From: Deinococcus hopiensis KR-140
GTDB lineage: Bacteria; Deinococcota; Deinococci; Deinococcales; Deinococcaceae
Length of the DNA stretch: 64,000 nucleotides
Direction of reading: 5' to 3'
NCBI GenBank assembly: GCA_943327755.2
Contig: CALPYF020000009.1
Coordinates: 1 to 64,000, forward strand
The position numbers were made by a program, and so were the translations under genes. Under the pieces are notes generated by a model. It had not been told where the DNA came from and did no database searches. It saw nothing but the letters and a program-made list of their open reading frames with translations. Positions 23,577 to 32,442 of this stretch are shown here, piece by piece; the stretch's first letter is position 1; every line of letters begins with the position of its first letter.

Positions 23577-25372
23577 CCCGGGTGCAGCGTGACGCCCTTG
23601 AGGGGGCCGTCAGCACGCTGTACCTGAGTCTCGATGGACGCGACATGCCGGCCGAGCAGTTCCGGATGCTGGACGAGATCACCGTGGACAGCAGCCTGCA
23701 GCTGCCGGACGTGGCGACCATCACGCTGCGCGACCCCGAGGGCGAACTGGTGGACGACACCACCTACAAGCTGGGCGCGCGCCTCAAGGTGATCGCGCAG
23801 GTGAAGGGCAACAAGGAGACCGTGTTCGACGGCGAGATCGTGGAGATCGAGCCGCGCTTCACGCGGGGCACGCAGCAGCTGCGGCTGCGTGCCTTCGACC
23901 GGCTGCACCGCCTGGCGCGCGGGACGCACACGAAGTCGTACCAGAACGTCAGTGACATGGATCTGGTGAAGAAGATCGCGTCGGAGGCCGGGCTGACCGC
24001 GAAGACCGGTCCGGCCAGCGTGGTGCACGGGTACGTGCTGCAGCACAACCAGTCGCATCTGGCGTTCCTGCGTGAGCGGGCCGCGCGGCTGGGGTACATC
24101 CTGTTCGTGGACGGCACGACGCTGCACTGCGAGCCGGTGCGGGGGCAGGACCCCATCACGTTGACGTGGGGGGACAACCTGAGTGAGTTCCTGCCGCGCC
24201 TGAGCAGCCTGAACCAGACGAGCGGCAGCACGGTGCGCTCGTGGGACCCGAAGCAGAAGCGCGCCGTGAGCAGCGAGAAGCAGAGTGGGGAGGGCAAGGC
24301 GAAGGTGCAGGAGGGGACCCGCAGCGAGGGGGTGGCGCAGGAGGCGTTCAGCATGAAGGCCCCGACCACCAGCAGCGCGTTGATCGTGCGGGATCAGGGC
24401 TACGCGGACGCGATCGCGCAGGCGCAGCGCAACCGCGTGGCGGAGGGGCTGCTGGAGGCGCGCGGTCAGGCCGCCGGGTATCCGCGCCTGACGGCCGGGA
24501 CGCAGCTGGACATCCGGAACGTGGGGCAGCGCTTCAGCGGGTCGTACGTGGCGAGCAGCGTCCGGCACGTGTACCGCAACGGCGAGGGCTACAGCACCGA
24601 GTTCGCCGTGACGGGCAGCCACCCGGAGTCCCTGGCCGGGATGATCCGGCAGGCGACCGGCGGGGCGGGCGGCAGTGCGGGTGGAAGTGCGGGTGGCGTG
24701 ATGACCCCGGCGCCGGGCCTGATGATCGGCATCGTGACCAACAACGACGACCCGGACAACCAGGGCCGCGTGAAACTCAAACTCCCCGCCCTGACCGAGG
24801 ACGACGAGACCGACTGGGCGCGCGTCGTGAACCTCGGCGGCGGCCCGAACCGCGGCTCGCAGCACACCCCGGAGGTGAACGACGAGGTACTCGTCGGCTT
24901 CGAGCACGGCGACATCCACCACCCGTACGTGATCGGCGGCCTGTGGAACGGCACGGACGCCCCGCCGCGCCCCACCGGGAAGGTCGTCAAGAACGGCAAG
25001 GTCATCCAGCGGGTGTACCGCACGCGCCTGGGGCACGAGTTCATCTACGACGACCCTGAGGATCCCGATCCGCCGAAGATCACCGTGCAGAGCAGCAAGG
25101 GGCACGCCATCGAACTGAACGACGACAAGAAGAAACCCTTCGCGGAGTACCGCACGAAGGCCGGGCACCGCCTGACCCTGATGGACGACCCCAAGGGGCC
25201 CTTCGTGGTCCTGCGGGACAAGAACGGGAACGAGGTGAAACTGGACAGCAAGAGCAACACGCTGACCATCACGAGCACCGGGCGGCTGGAACTGAAGGCG
25301 ACGCGCGGCATCCGCATCGACGGGGGCGGCGGGAACGTGGACGTGAAGGGCGTCCTGATCAACCTCAACTGA
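23573..25372 (+). CDS. CIS VgrG-like spike protein (Afp8 type)
   Basis: 599 aa. The N-terminal gpD/gp27-like part (about 15-330, with KVIAQVKGNKETVFDGEIVE and YVLQHNQSHLAFLRERAARL) is followed by a glycine/serine/alanine linker (about 360-375), then a gp5-type OB fold (about 380-465: GIVTNNDDPDNQGRVKLKLP, EVNDEVLVGFEHGDIHHPYV) and a beta-rich C-terminal stalk (KITVQSSKGHAIELND, LELKATRGIRIDGGGG). It trimerises as the membrane-piercing tip. No toxin extension is fused, and no PAAR gene is seen nearby, so the tip cap may be encoded elsewhere or absent. Confidence 0.92.
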   Translation: MTRVQRDALEGAVSTLYLSLDGRDMPAEQFRMLDEITVDSSLQLPDVATITLRDPEGELVDDTTYKLGARLKVIAQVKGNKETVFDGEIVEIEPRFTRGTQQLRLRAFDRLHRLARGTHTKSYQNVSDMDLVKKIASEAGLTAKTGPASVVHGYVLQHNQSHLAFLRERAARLGYILFVDGTTLHCEPVRGQDPITLTWGDNLSEFLPRLSSLNQTSGSTVRSWDPKQKRAVSSEKQSGEGKAKVQEGTRSEGVAQEAFSMKAPTTSSALIVRDQGYADAIAQAQRNRVAEGLLEARGQAAGYPRLTAGTQLDIRNVGQRFSGSYVASSVRHVYRNGEGYSTEFAVTGSHPESLAGMIRQATGGAGGSAGGSAGGVMTPAPGLMIGIVTNNDDPDNQGRVKLKLPALTEDDETDWARVVNLGGGPNRGSQHTPEVNDEVLVGFEHGDIHHPYVIGGLWNGTDAPPRPTGKVVKNGKVIQRVYRTRLGHEFIYDDPEDPDPPKITVQSSKGHAIELNDDKKKPFAEYRTKAGHRLTLMDDPKGPFVVLRDKNGNEVKLDSKSNTLTITSTGRLELKATRGIRIDGGGGNVDVKGVLINLN

Positions 25373-27294
25373 TGGACGGGACAAGAGTGCAGGCCCTGCA
25401 CGCCCTGTGTGACGCCCTGAGCGCGCAGGTGCTGGATGTCGCGCTGAACGAGCAGGCCGAACCGGACGTGCGGTACGTGGTGGCCCCGCCGGACCTGGGT
25501 GGGACGCGACTGGCGGACGTGCAGGAGCGGCTGGACCTGACGGAGTTCGAGGTGGGCGTGCTGGCCCTAGCCCTCTCGACCGAGCTGTTCCCCGAGCGGA
25601 TGCTCGCGGCGTGCGCGGCGGCGCTGCAGATGGACAGCCTGTACGCGGCGTTCCTGACGCCGTCCCTGACGCGCCGCTGGCTGCTGGGCGACGACTGGTC
25701 GCAGGGCGAGGCGTTCAGTCCCGAGCGGCCCCTGCTGGCCTGCGGGCTGATCGAGTTCGGCGTGAGTGCGAACGCCAGCGTGCTCGAGGCCCTGACGCCG
25801 CTGCGGCTGAGCGGGGCGCTGCTCGCGGACCTGCGCGGCGCGCCGGGTGTCCCGCCGGACCTGCGCGGGGTCCTGCGGGAGCTGCCGCCCGGCGGCCTGC
25901 TGAGCGACTCGCAGGAGGCGCAGCGCGAGACGCTGGCCCGGCACCTGAAGGGCGGGGACCGCGCGGCGCTGCTGGTCGGCACGAACGTGGCCGGGATGCA
26001 GGCGGTCGCCGGGCAGCTGCTGGGGGCGGGCGCGCACCTGCTCGACCTGCCCGTCCTGGCGTCCCGCCCCGCCGAGGAGCAGGAGGGCGTACTGCGCGCA
26101 TTGAGGCGCGACACCCGACTTCGTGGCACGCGCCTTGCGGTGGACGCCGCCACGCCCCTCCCCGACGCCCAGCCGCCGGAAGGGCTGGTGGACCGCGTGC
26201 TGGACGTCGCCGCTGGCGCGGTGGTGATCCTGGCGGCCGACCCGCTGCCGCTGGAGTCCCCCCGCGCGGTCCTGAGTGCCGAGGTGGGCGCGCCCACGCC
26301 CGCCGAACAGCGGGAACGCTGGGCGCACGCGCTGGGCGTGAGCGGGGACCAGCCGCTGCTGCGGCAGCTGGGCGACCAGTTCCACCTGAACCTGGACCGC
26401 ATCGACGCGCTGGCCCGCGACGCCCGCGCCGGACTGCCCGGCAACGCCAGTCACGCCGCCCGCTTGGAGCGCGCCTGGGACGCCGCGCGCGGCGCGAACC
26501 GCCGCCTGATGGGCAGCCTCGCGCAGCGCATCGACACCCGCGCGACCTGGGCGGACCTGGTCCTCCCGGACGCCGAGCGGCTGGCCCTGGAGCAGATCGC
26601 CGCGCACGTCCGGCACCGCTCGGTGGTGTTCGAGGACCTGGGGCTCGCCCGGCCGGGCCGGGGCCGCTCGATCACGGCGCTGCTGAGTGGCCCCAGCGGC
26701 ACCGGCAAGACCCTCAGCGCCGAGGTCCTGGCCCGCGAACTGAACCTCGACCTGTACCGCGTGGACCTCAGCAGCACGGTCAGCAAGTACATCGGCGAGA
26801 CCGAGAAGAACCTGAAGAAGATCTTCGACGCGGCCGACCAGGGCGGGTGCGTGCTGCTGTTCGACGAGGCCGACAGCGTGTTCGGCAAGCGCGGCGAGGT
26901 CCGCGACAGCAACGACCGCTACGCGAACACCCAGGTGAACTACCTCCTGCAACGCCTGGAGACCTTCAACGGGCTGGCGCTGCTGACCACCAACCTGGAG
27001 AGCAGCATGGACGTGGCGTTCATGCGCCGACTGCAGTTCGTGATCAACTTCCGCGCGCCGCAGGCCCCCGAACGCGAGCGGCTGTGGCGCGGCGCCTTCC
27101 CACCCGCGCTGGACACCACCGACGTGGATTTCGCGCGGCTGGCGCAGGCGGACGTGGCGGGTGGCAACATCCGATCCGTGGCGCTGAACGCGGTCTTCAT
27201 CAGCGTGTCGCGCGGGCAGGCGCTCACGCACGCCCTGGTGGAGGAGGCGCTGCACCTCGAGTACCGCAAGCTGGGGCGGCTGGTGCTGACCTGA
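25372..27294 (+). CDS. CIS AAA+ ATPase (Afp15 type)
   Basis: 640 aa. The N-terminal helical/winged region (DLTEFEVGVLALALSTELFP) resembles the CIS ATPase family, followed by a degenerate first nucleotide-binding region and a canonical AAA+ module: Walker A GPSGTGKT at 440-447, Walker B LLFDEADS with Asp498 and Glu499, sensor-1 LLTTNLESSMD and arginine finger region FMRRLQFVINF. These ATPases accompany most AFP/PVC-like CIS and are thought to help particle assembly or cargo loading. Start and previous stop overlap in TGATG. Last gene of the rightward operon. Confidence 0.9.
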   Translation: MDGTRVQALHALCDALSAQVLDVALNEQAEPDVRYVVAPPDLGGTRLADVQERLDLTEFEVGVLALALSTELFPERMLAACAAALQMDSLYAAFLTPSLTRRWLLGDDWSQGEAFSPERPLLACGLIEFGVSANASVLEALTPLRLSGALLADLRGAPGVPPDLRGVLRELPPGGLLSDSQEAQRETLARHLKGGDRAALLVGTNVAGMQAVAGQLLGAGAHLLDLPVLASRPAEEQEGVLRALRRDTRLRGTRLAVDAATPLPDAQPPEGLVDRVLDVAAGAVVILAADPLPLESPRAVLSAEVGAPTPAEQRERWAHALGVSGDQPLLRQLGDQFHLNLDRIDALARDARAGLPGNASHAARLERAWDAARGANRRLMGSLAQRIDTRATWADLVLPDAERLALEQIAAHVRHRSVVFEDLGLARPGRGRSITALLSGPSGTGKTLSAEVLARELNLDLYRVDLSSTVSKYIGETEKNLKKIFDAADQGGCVLLFDEADSVFGKRGEVRDSNDRYANTQVNYLLQRLETFNGLALLTTNLESSMDVAFMRRLQFVINFRAPQAPERERLWRGAFPPALDTTDVDFARLAQADVAGGNIRSVALNAVFISVSRGQALTHALVEEALHLEYRKLGRLVLT

Positions 27295-27369
27295 CCGCGC
27301 GTGACCGGCGCCGGGGGGGCATGTCGTATGCTGGGGCGTTCACCCGCGCCCGCCCGACCGGCGCGGTCA
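27292..27369 (+). terminator. Possible hairpin after the rightward CIS operon
   Basis: TGACCGCGC (27292-27300, overlapping the ATPase stop) is perfectly complementary to GCGCGGTCA (27361-27369), with 60 nt between that could form smaller stems. A -10-like TATGCT lies inside at about 27323. The rest of 27370-27539 is GC-rich leader for the next gene with no further gene seen. Confidence 0.35.
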
Positions 27370-27539
27370 CGTTCCGGGCCGCGTCACGCGGCGGCCAGCC
27401 CCGCGGTGCTCCACAACGGAGGCCATCGTGCGGCGGGCTCAGGACAGCCGGGGAGACCCCCGCGCCCACCCCGGACGTGTGCCCTGCCTGTCCGCGCGGC
27501 CCCGCGCCGCGTTCCCACTCACCCGAAACGGAAGTCACC

Positions 27540-29507
27540 ATGTACCTGCTTGCCCACGTTCCCGCCGCGCGTGCCACCCTGGAGCACGTCCACCAGCAGC
27601 TGACCGCCCAGGGGCTCACGCACCCCACCCTGGCCGTACCGGGGCGCGAGGACGCGCGGCCCTTCGACCTGTTCACCGGTCTGCACGTCGTGGACCACGA
27701 GACCCGGCAGGCGCACCTGAAGTGCCTGCTGTGCCCGCCCGGCAGCGGTCACCACCTGCGCTACGAGTTCCGCGTGACCACCCTGGACGGCGAGGTGATC
27801 GGCCCGATCGGGAGTTCCTGCGTGTTCGCCCGCGTGCTGGGCGAGGAACGCGGGCGGCAGGTGGGCGCGCACCTCACCGATCAGGTGGGCGCGCACGTGC
27901 GGCGCACGCAGGTGCAGACGCAGGCCGAACGCCTCGCGGCCGCCGGGAACTGGCGTGAGTACCTGCGCGCCCAGGGCCTCGACTGGGTCCTGACCGCCAT
28001 GGCGGGCGGCGGCGGCCTGAGCGCCGAGCTGCGCGAGAAACTCCAGCGTCTCCAGGACGAAGGAAAGCCCCTGCCGCTGGCGGTGCTGTCCGAACTGCGG
28101 GTCCTGACCCGCGCGCGCGAGGACACCCCGGCGCCCAGCGCCTTCGCGCCCACGCCCGCCGCGTTCCAGGCGCAGGCCACCCCGGACCTCGCCCGGCCAA
28201 AGAAGACCCGCAAGGCCCGCGCGGGCGCCGGGAACCGCATGGACCACACCGAGTGGGAGGAGTACCTGCGCGCCAGCCGCCTCACGAACCTCGTGGGGCA
28301 CTGGACGGCCGTGCAGGACAGCCTCGACCTGCCCGAGGACACCCGTGACTTCCTGCTGGAGACCATCCGGGGCCGTCGCCCCTTCCGCCTGGAGGACCTG
28401 ACGCTACTGCAGGGCCTCGCGCGGGACGAGGCGGTGCTCGAGCAGCTGCGCGACCTCGGGCCGCCCGAACGCCTGCGGCCCGCCACCCGCGCCCCCCGCA
28501 CCGTGCGCGTCATCGAACCCGAGAGCGGCCTGGAACTGCTCGACGTGCGCGACGACACGCACGTGCAGGGCGCCCGCGAGTGGCTGTGGGGCCTGAAGGC
28601 CGTGTTCGGCGCCGCGCAGTGGCGGCGCGTGGAGGCCGGGATCAACACCGGCGCGCTGCGCGCTGACGACTACGCCGCGTTGAGGCAGACGCTGCTGGCC
28701 CTGCCCGAACAGGCCGAACCCGGTCAGCCCCGCACGCCGAGGCAGTTCCTGACGTACGTGGCGCTGCTGCTGGGCCGCGAGAAACGCGTCGAGCGGGCCC
28801 GTGAACTGCTGCACCAGCGGCGGCAGACCACCAGCCTCCTCGTCCTCGACGGGCTGTGGCAGCGTTACCGTAACGGCAAACCCATCCCCGAGAGTGAGCT
28901 GATCGGCCGCGCGCTGAACGGCACCCGCAAGGACAGCCCCGCCGCCACCCAACAGGCAGGCCAGAGCCGCAGGAAGGCCGCGCAGACGCCCGCCACGCCC
29001 CCAGCACAGCCCACCGCGCAGGCCCCAAAGAAACAGAAGGCTCAGAAGCAGGCAGCGCAGCCTCCGAAGGCCGATGCCCCGGCGCCCGGCGACCCGCTGG
29101 CCGCCGAACGCCCCGAATACCAGGACGGCTGGGGCCGCGGCCTTTCCAGCCTCGTGCCCTCCGCGCACCGACGCGCCGTCAGCCGCGCCGTGCACCAGCC
29201 GCCCGGCAAGCTCACGCCCGAGCAGGTGCGCCTCGCTCGGCACGCGCTGGACGTGTACCGCCGCATCACCCGCGCCGGGACCCCACCGAAGGAGGTATTC
29301 ACCAGCGCCGCACCCCGCACGCCCGAAGGCTACGCCGACGCCCTGGCCCGCCTCTTCACCGACCTGGGCGTCGGGCACCTGCGCGACCCGCTCGCCACGC
29401 GCGGCGCCGCGTGGCTCCAGGCGACCTTCCCCAGCCCCCTGAAGCACTTCGAACGCACCGGCGAACTGCACCGCGACCTGGGTGGCATCCTCAATGCGCT
29501 GACCTGA
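27540..29507 (+). CDS. Large uncharacterised protein, function unknown
   Basis: 655 aa and soluble. I do not recognise the family. The N-terminus (about 1-110) has a compact region with KCLLCPPGSGHHLRYEFRVT and GPIGSSCVFARVLG, whose Cys/His spacing could bind metal. The middle is helical (AREWLWGLKAVFGAAQWRRV; QFLTYVALLLGREKRVERAR). A lysine/proline/glutamine-rich linker (about 470-520, APKKQKAQKQ) precedes a C-terminal helical domain. Similar small motifs TEWEEYLRASRL and NWREYLRAQGL occur twice, suggesting an internal repeat. It follows the CIS operon by 245 bp, so a CIS link is unproven. ATG 27540 is chosen because the protein-like part begins there. Confidence 0.6.
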   Translation: MYLLAHVPAARATLEHVHQQLTAQGLTHPTLAVPGREDARPFDLFTGLHVVDHETRQAHLKCLLCPPGSGHHLRYEFRVTTLDGEVIGPIGSSCVFARVLGEERGRQVGAHLTDQVGAHVRRTQVQTQAERLAAAGNWREYLRAQGLDWVLTAMAGGGGLSAELREKLQRLQDEGKPLPLAVLSELRVLTRAREDTPAPSAFAPTPAAFQAQATPDLARPKKTRKARAGAGNRMDHTEWEEYLRASRLTNLVGHWTAVQDSLDLPEDTRDFLLETIRGRRPFRLEDLTLLQGLARDEAVLEQLRDLGPPERLRPATRAPRTVRVIEPESGLELLDVRDDTHVQGAREWLWGLKAVFGAAQWRRVEAGINTGALRADDYAALRQTLLALPEQAEPGQPRTPRQFLTYVALLLGREKRVERARELLHQRRQTTSLLVLDGLWQRYRNGKPIPESELIGRALNGTRKDSPAATQQAGQSRRKAAQTPATPPAQPTAQAPKKQKAQKQAAQPPKADAPAPGDPLAAERPEYQDGWGRGLSSLVPSAHRRAVSRAVHQPPGKLTPEQVRLARHALDVYRRITRAGTPPKEVFTSAAPRTPEGYADALARLFTDLGVGHLRDPLATRGAAWLQATFPSPLKHFERTGELHRDLGGILNALT

Positions 29508-29516
29508 CCGTAGCCG

Positions 29517-29551
29517 GCAGAGGGGTCGAGGTGTACGCCCGACCCCTCTGC
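29517..29551. terminator. Bidirectional hairpin terminator
   Basis: GCAGAGGGGTCG (29517-29528) pairs perfectly over 12 bp with CGACCCCTCTGC (29540-29551), loop of 11 nt. It lies 9 nt after the stop of the rightward gene and 45 nt beyond the stop of the convergent PLP-enzyme gene, so it can serve both. Confidence 0.8.
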
Positions 29552-29596
29552 ACTGGGCAGGTTCGCAGAGCTGTGCAGAGGGGCTGGCAGGTGCGC

Positions 29597-30799
29597 TCAG
29601 TGGCGCTGCAACTGGCTCTCCTGTACGTGTTCCAGCGCGCCCAGGACGTCGTCCACGAGGTCGCGGGGGTCCTCGATCCCGACACTCAGACGGACGAGGC
29701 CGGGCGTGACGCCCTGACGGCGCAGGGCTTCCTCGCCCAGGAGGTGGTGGGTGGTGCTGCCCGGGTGGCACGAGAGGCTCTCCACGTCGCCGAGGCTGAC
29801 GGCCTGCGTGAACAGCGTCAGGTGGTTCAGGAACGCGTACGCGGCGGCCTGGGTGCCCAGGTCGATGCTGAGCAGGCCGCCGAAGCCGCTCATCTGGCGC
29901 GCGGCGACCGCGTGGCCGGGGTGGGTGCTCAGGCCGGGGTATTGCAGGGCCTTCAGGGCCGGGTGGCCGTCCAGCGCCTGCGTCAGGGTGGCGGCGCCCT
30001 CGCAGTGGGCGTGCATGCGCAGCGGGAGGGTCTTCATGCCGCGCAGGAACAGGTACGCCTCGAAGGGGCCCAGCGACGCGCCGACGTGCCGCAGGCCGAC
30101 GCCGCGCAATTCGGCCAGCAGGTCCGCGGGGCCCGCGACGACGCCGCCGATGGCGTCCCCGTGCCCGCCGAGGTACTTGGTGGCGCTGTGCATGACGAGG
30201 TCGATGCCCTGCTCGGCGGGGCGGGTCAGGGCGGGCGTGCTGAAGGTGTTGTCCGCGACGCTCAGGGCGCCGCAGGCCTGGGCAGCGCGGGCGATCCGCG
30301 CGAGATCCACGATGCCCAGTGCGGGGTTGGTGGGCGTCTCGACCCAGATCAGGCGGGTCGCAGGGCCGGTCAGGGCCTCCACCCCGGCCTCGTCGGGGGC
30401 CTCGTGGACCTGTACGCCGAACTTCGCGGCGACCTCGTGCAGGAAGCCGGTGGTGCCGCCGTACAGCGGCGCGACGAAGATCACCTCGTCGCCGGGCTTC
30501 AGGAGCGTCAGGCACAGCGCGGACACGGCGCCCATGCCGCTGGCGAAGGCGACCGCGTCGGGCAAGCCCTCCAGGCTGGCGACCTTCTCCTCGAAGGCGC
30601 GGACGGTGGGGTTGGTCAGGCGCGAGTAGAAGTACCCCTGTTCCTCGCCCGCGAAGAGACGCGCGCCGCGTTCGGCGCTGCCGTACCCGAAGGTGGAGGT
30701 CGCGTAGATGGGGGTGGCGTGCGCCCCGGTGGCGGGGTCGAGGCCGTGCCCGGCGTGCACGGCGCGCGTGCGGAACGCGCGGTCTGGGTTGTGGGTCAT
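29597..30799 (-). CDS. Trans-sulfuration PLP enzyme (Cys/Met metabolism family)
   Basis: 400 aa, typical length for cystathionine gamma-synthase, O-acetylhomoserine sulfhydrylase and methionine gamma-lyase. It has the N-terminal TRAVHAGHGLDPATGAHATP, the active-site region YFYSRLTNPT, PLP-ring contact SGMGAV, the PLP Asp region VADNTFSTP, and the Schiff-base lysine in MHSATKYLGGHGD. The C-terminus has SLGDVESLSCHPGSTTHH and LVRLSVGIEDPRDLVDD. The reaction cannot be fixed from sequence alone. Stand-alone, convergent with the unknown protein and divergent from the MATE gene. ATG 30799. Confidence 0.88.
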   Translation of the reverse strand: MTHNPDRAFRTRAVHAGHGLDPATGAHATPIYATSTFGYGSAERGARLFAGEEQGYFYSRLTNPTVRAFEEKVASLEGLPDAVAFASGMGAVSALCLTLLKPGDEVIFVAPLYGGTTGFLHEVAAKFGVQVHEAPDEAGVEALTGPATRLIWVETPTNPALGIVDLARIARAAQACGALSVADNTFSTPALTRPAEQGIDLVMHSATKYLGGHGDAIGGVVAGPADLLAELRGVGLRHVGASLGPFEAYLFLRGMKTLPLRMHAHCEGAATLTQALDGHPALKALQYPGLSTHPGHAVAARQMSGFGGLLSIDLGTQAAAYAFLNHLTLFTQAVSLGDVESLSCHPGSTTHHLLGEEALRRQGVTPGLVRLSVGIEDPRDLVDDVLGALEHVQESQLQRH

Positions 30800-30909
30800 G
30801 GCCCACTGTACCGCGCGCGCCTAACGGACGTTTGTTCAGCTCAGCCCGGGCCGCGCGCCGTCCCGCGCAGCCGATCGGCCCGCGACCGGCGGGCGGCTAT
30901 CCTGGCGCG
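30800..30909. promoter_or_regulatory. Divergent intergenic region, PLP enzyme / MATE
   Basis: 110 bp. A TATCCT -10-like box at about 30897-30902 sits 7 nt before the MATE GTG, suggesting a leaderless message. TACAGT on the minus strand (about 30801-30806) similarly lies just before the PLP-enzyme ATG. No clear -35 boxes. Confidence 0.45.
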
Positions 30910-32280
30910 GTGACCGCCCTCCCTCCCCCACCGGGCATGCGGGCCGAGACCGGTCAGCTGCTGCGCCTCGCCGCGCCCGTGATCGTGTCGCAGTTCAGCC
31001 TCAACGCCCTGGCCCTGATCAGCACCGCCGTGATCGGCCGCCTGGGCGCCGGACCGCTGGCCGCCGTCGCGTACGGCAGCGCCACGTACTACCTGGGCTT
31101 CATCGTGCTCGTGGGCGTGATGCTCGCGGTCGCCCCCCGCGTGGCCGCCGCGCACGGCGCCGGGGACACGCGCGGCGTGGCGCGCGCCGCCCACGCCGGC
31201 CTGTGGCTGGCCGGGCTCCTCTCGGCGCTGTTCCTGCCGCTTGCATTCCTGGCCGCGCATCTGATCGCGCGTGGCGCCCCGGCCGGGATCGACGGGGAAC
31301 TGGCGGGCACCTACCTGCGCCTGTACGCGCTGGGTATGCCCGCCACGCTGGCGTTCAGCGCGCTGCGCGGCGCACTGGAGGGCACCGGGCAGCCGCGCTT
31401 GGTCACGGCGGTCGCGCTGGGCGCCGTCGGCGTGGCGGGGCTGCTCAGCCCGGCACTCAGCTACGGCTGGGGCCCGCTGCCTGCACTGGGGCTGCGCGGC
31501 GCGGCCCTGGCGACGATCACGGCGTCGTGGGGCAGCGCCCTGACGCTGGCGTGGGTGGCGCGGCGCCGCCTGCCCCGCCCGGGCCTGCCGCGCGCCGAGG
31601 TGATGGGCGAACTGCGCGCCCTGCTGCGCCTGGGCTGGCCGATCGGCCTGACCCTGGGGGCCGAGGGGGGCCTGTTCACGGTGACCAGCCTCCTGATGGC
31701 CCGCTTCGGGCCGCAGGCCCTGGCCGCACACAACGTGGCGCTGCAGGTCATCACGGCGGTGTTCATGGTGCCGCTGGGACTGGCGACCGCCACCGGCATC
31801 CGGGTGGCGCAGCACGCCGGGGCGGGCCAGCTGCGCCTGTCGCGCCGCGCGGGCCTGCTGGGTATGGCGCTGGCGATCGCGGTGATGCTGCTCGTCAGCC
31901 TGACGTACGTCCTGACGCCGGAATTGGTGATTGGCGTGTTCGTGAATGTCCGCGACCCGGGGAACGCGGCGCTCGTGGGGGGCGCGGCGGCCCTGCTGCT
32001 GATCGCCACGCTGTTCCAGGCCTTCGACGGGCTGCAGGTGACCGCGAATGCCGCGCTGCGCGGCCTGCAGGACACGCGCTGGCCACTGATGATCTCGCTG
32101 GTCGCCTACTGGGCGCTGGGCCTGGGCCGCGGCGCCGCACTGGCCTTCGGGCTGGGCCTGGGGCCACGCGGGCTGTGGTTCGGGCTGACCGCCGGGCTGT
32201 GCTTCGCAGGCGTGACGCTGCTCGCGCGGTTCCTGCGGCGCACCGACCCGGCCCGGCCGACCCCGGCGGGCAGAGCATAA
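30910..32280 (+). CDS. MATE family multidrug/toxin efflux transporter
   Basis: 456 aa, the usual MATE length, with about twelve hydrophobic segments in two related halves. Landmarks are RLAAPVIVSQFSLNALALIS in the first helix, VIGRLGAGPLAAVAYGSATY after it, the second-half start LRLGWPIGLTLGAEGGLFTV with FGPQALAAHNVALQV, and ALRGLQDTRWPLMIS near the end. It would export cationic compounds with Na+ or H+ antiport across the inner membrane; the substrate is unknown. GTG 30910 is preferred because it precedes the first helix and follows a -10-like box. Confidence 0.9.
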   Translation: MTALPPPPGMRAETGQLLRLAAPVIVSQFSLNALALISTAVIGRLGAGPLAAVAYGSATYYLGFIVLVGVMLAVAPRVAAAHGAGDTRGVARAAHAGLWLAGLLSALFLPLAFLAAHLIARGAPAGIDGELAGTYLRLYALGMPATLAFSALRGALEGTGQPRLVTAVALGAVGVAGLLSPALSYGWGPLPALGLRGAALATITASWGSALTLAWVARRRLPRPGLPRAEVMGELRALLRLGWPIGLTLGAEGGLFTVTSLLMARFGPQALAAHNVALQVITAVFMVPLGLATATGIRVAQHAGAGQLRLSRRAGLLGMALAIAVMLLVSLTYVLTPELVIGVFVNVRDPGNAALVGGAAALLLIATLFQAFDGLQVTANAALRGLQDTRWPLMISLVAYWALGLGRGAALAFGLGLGPRGLWFGLTAGLCFAGVTLLARFLRRTDPARPTPAGRA

Positions 32281-32442
32281 AGCCCAGGTGAACCGCTGCC
32301 CGGTGAAGCCCGGCAGGAAATAGACGAAGGTACAGGGGACAGGCCTTCCGCTGCCCCGTGCCCACCGCGTTTCCGGTGGGCCGACCGGTGTTCAGCCGGT
32401 GGCGGTGGCCGACGCCCCCCAGTTCCCGGAGGTTTCACACGC
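32281..32442 (+). promoter_or_regulatory. Structured leader of the molybdenum oxidoreductase operon
   Basis: A 162-bp gap with several perfect stems: CCCACCG/CGGTGGG (32361-32367 with 32374-32380), ACCGG/CCGGT (32384-32388 with 32396-32400), and CTGCC/GGCAG just after 32290. They are followed by the ribosome site GGAGG at 32428-32432. It could be a regulatory RNA. I could not match it to a known riboswitch, including the molybdenum-cofactor motif. Confidence 0.4.

Noticed and set aside
4600..27294. Prophage or type VI secretion cluster
   Set aside because: No capsid, portal, terminase, integrase or lysis genes, and no TssJLM-type membrane complex; the gene set (cap, gp25, baseplate J, Afp7-type adaptor, AAA+ ATPase, DUF4157) fits a CIS.
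32281..32442. Molybdenum-cofactor riboswitch upstream of the Pao-like operon
   Set aside because: Plausible by context, but I could not find its conserved core; recorded only as a structured leader.
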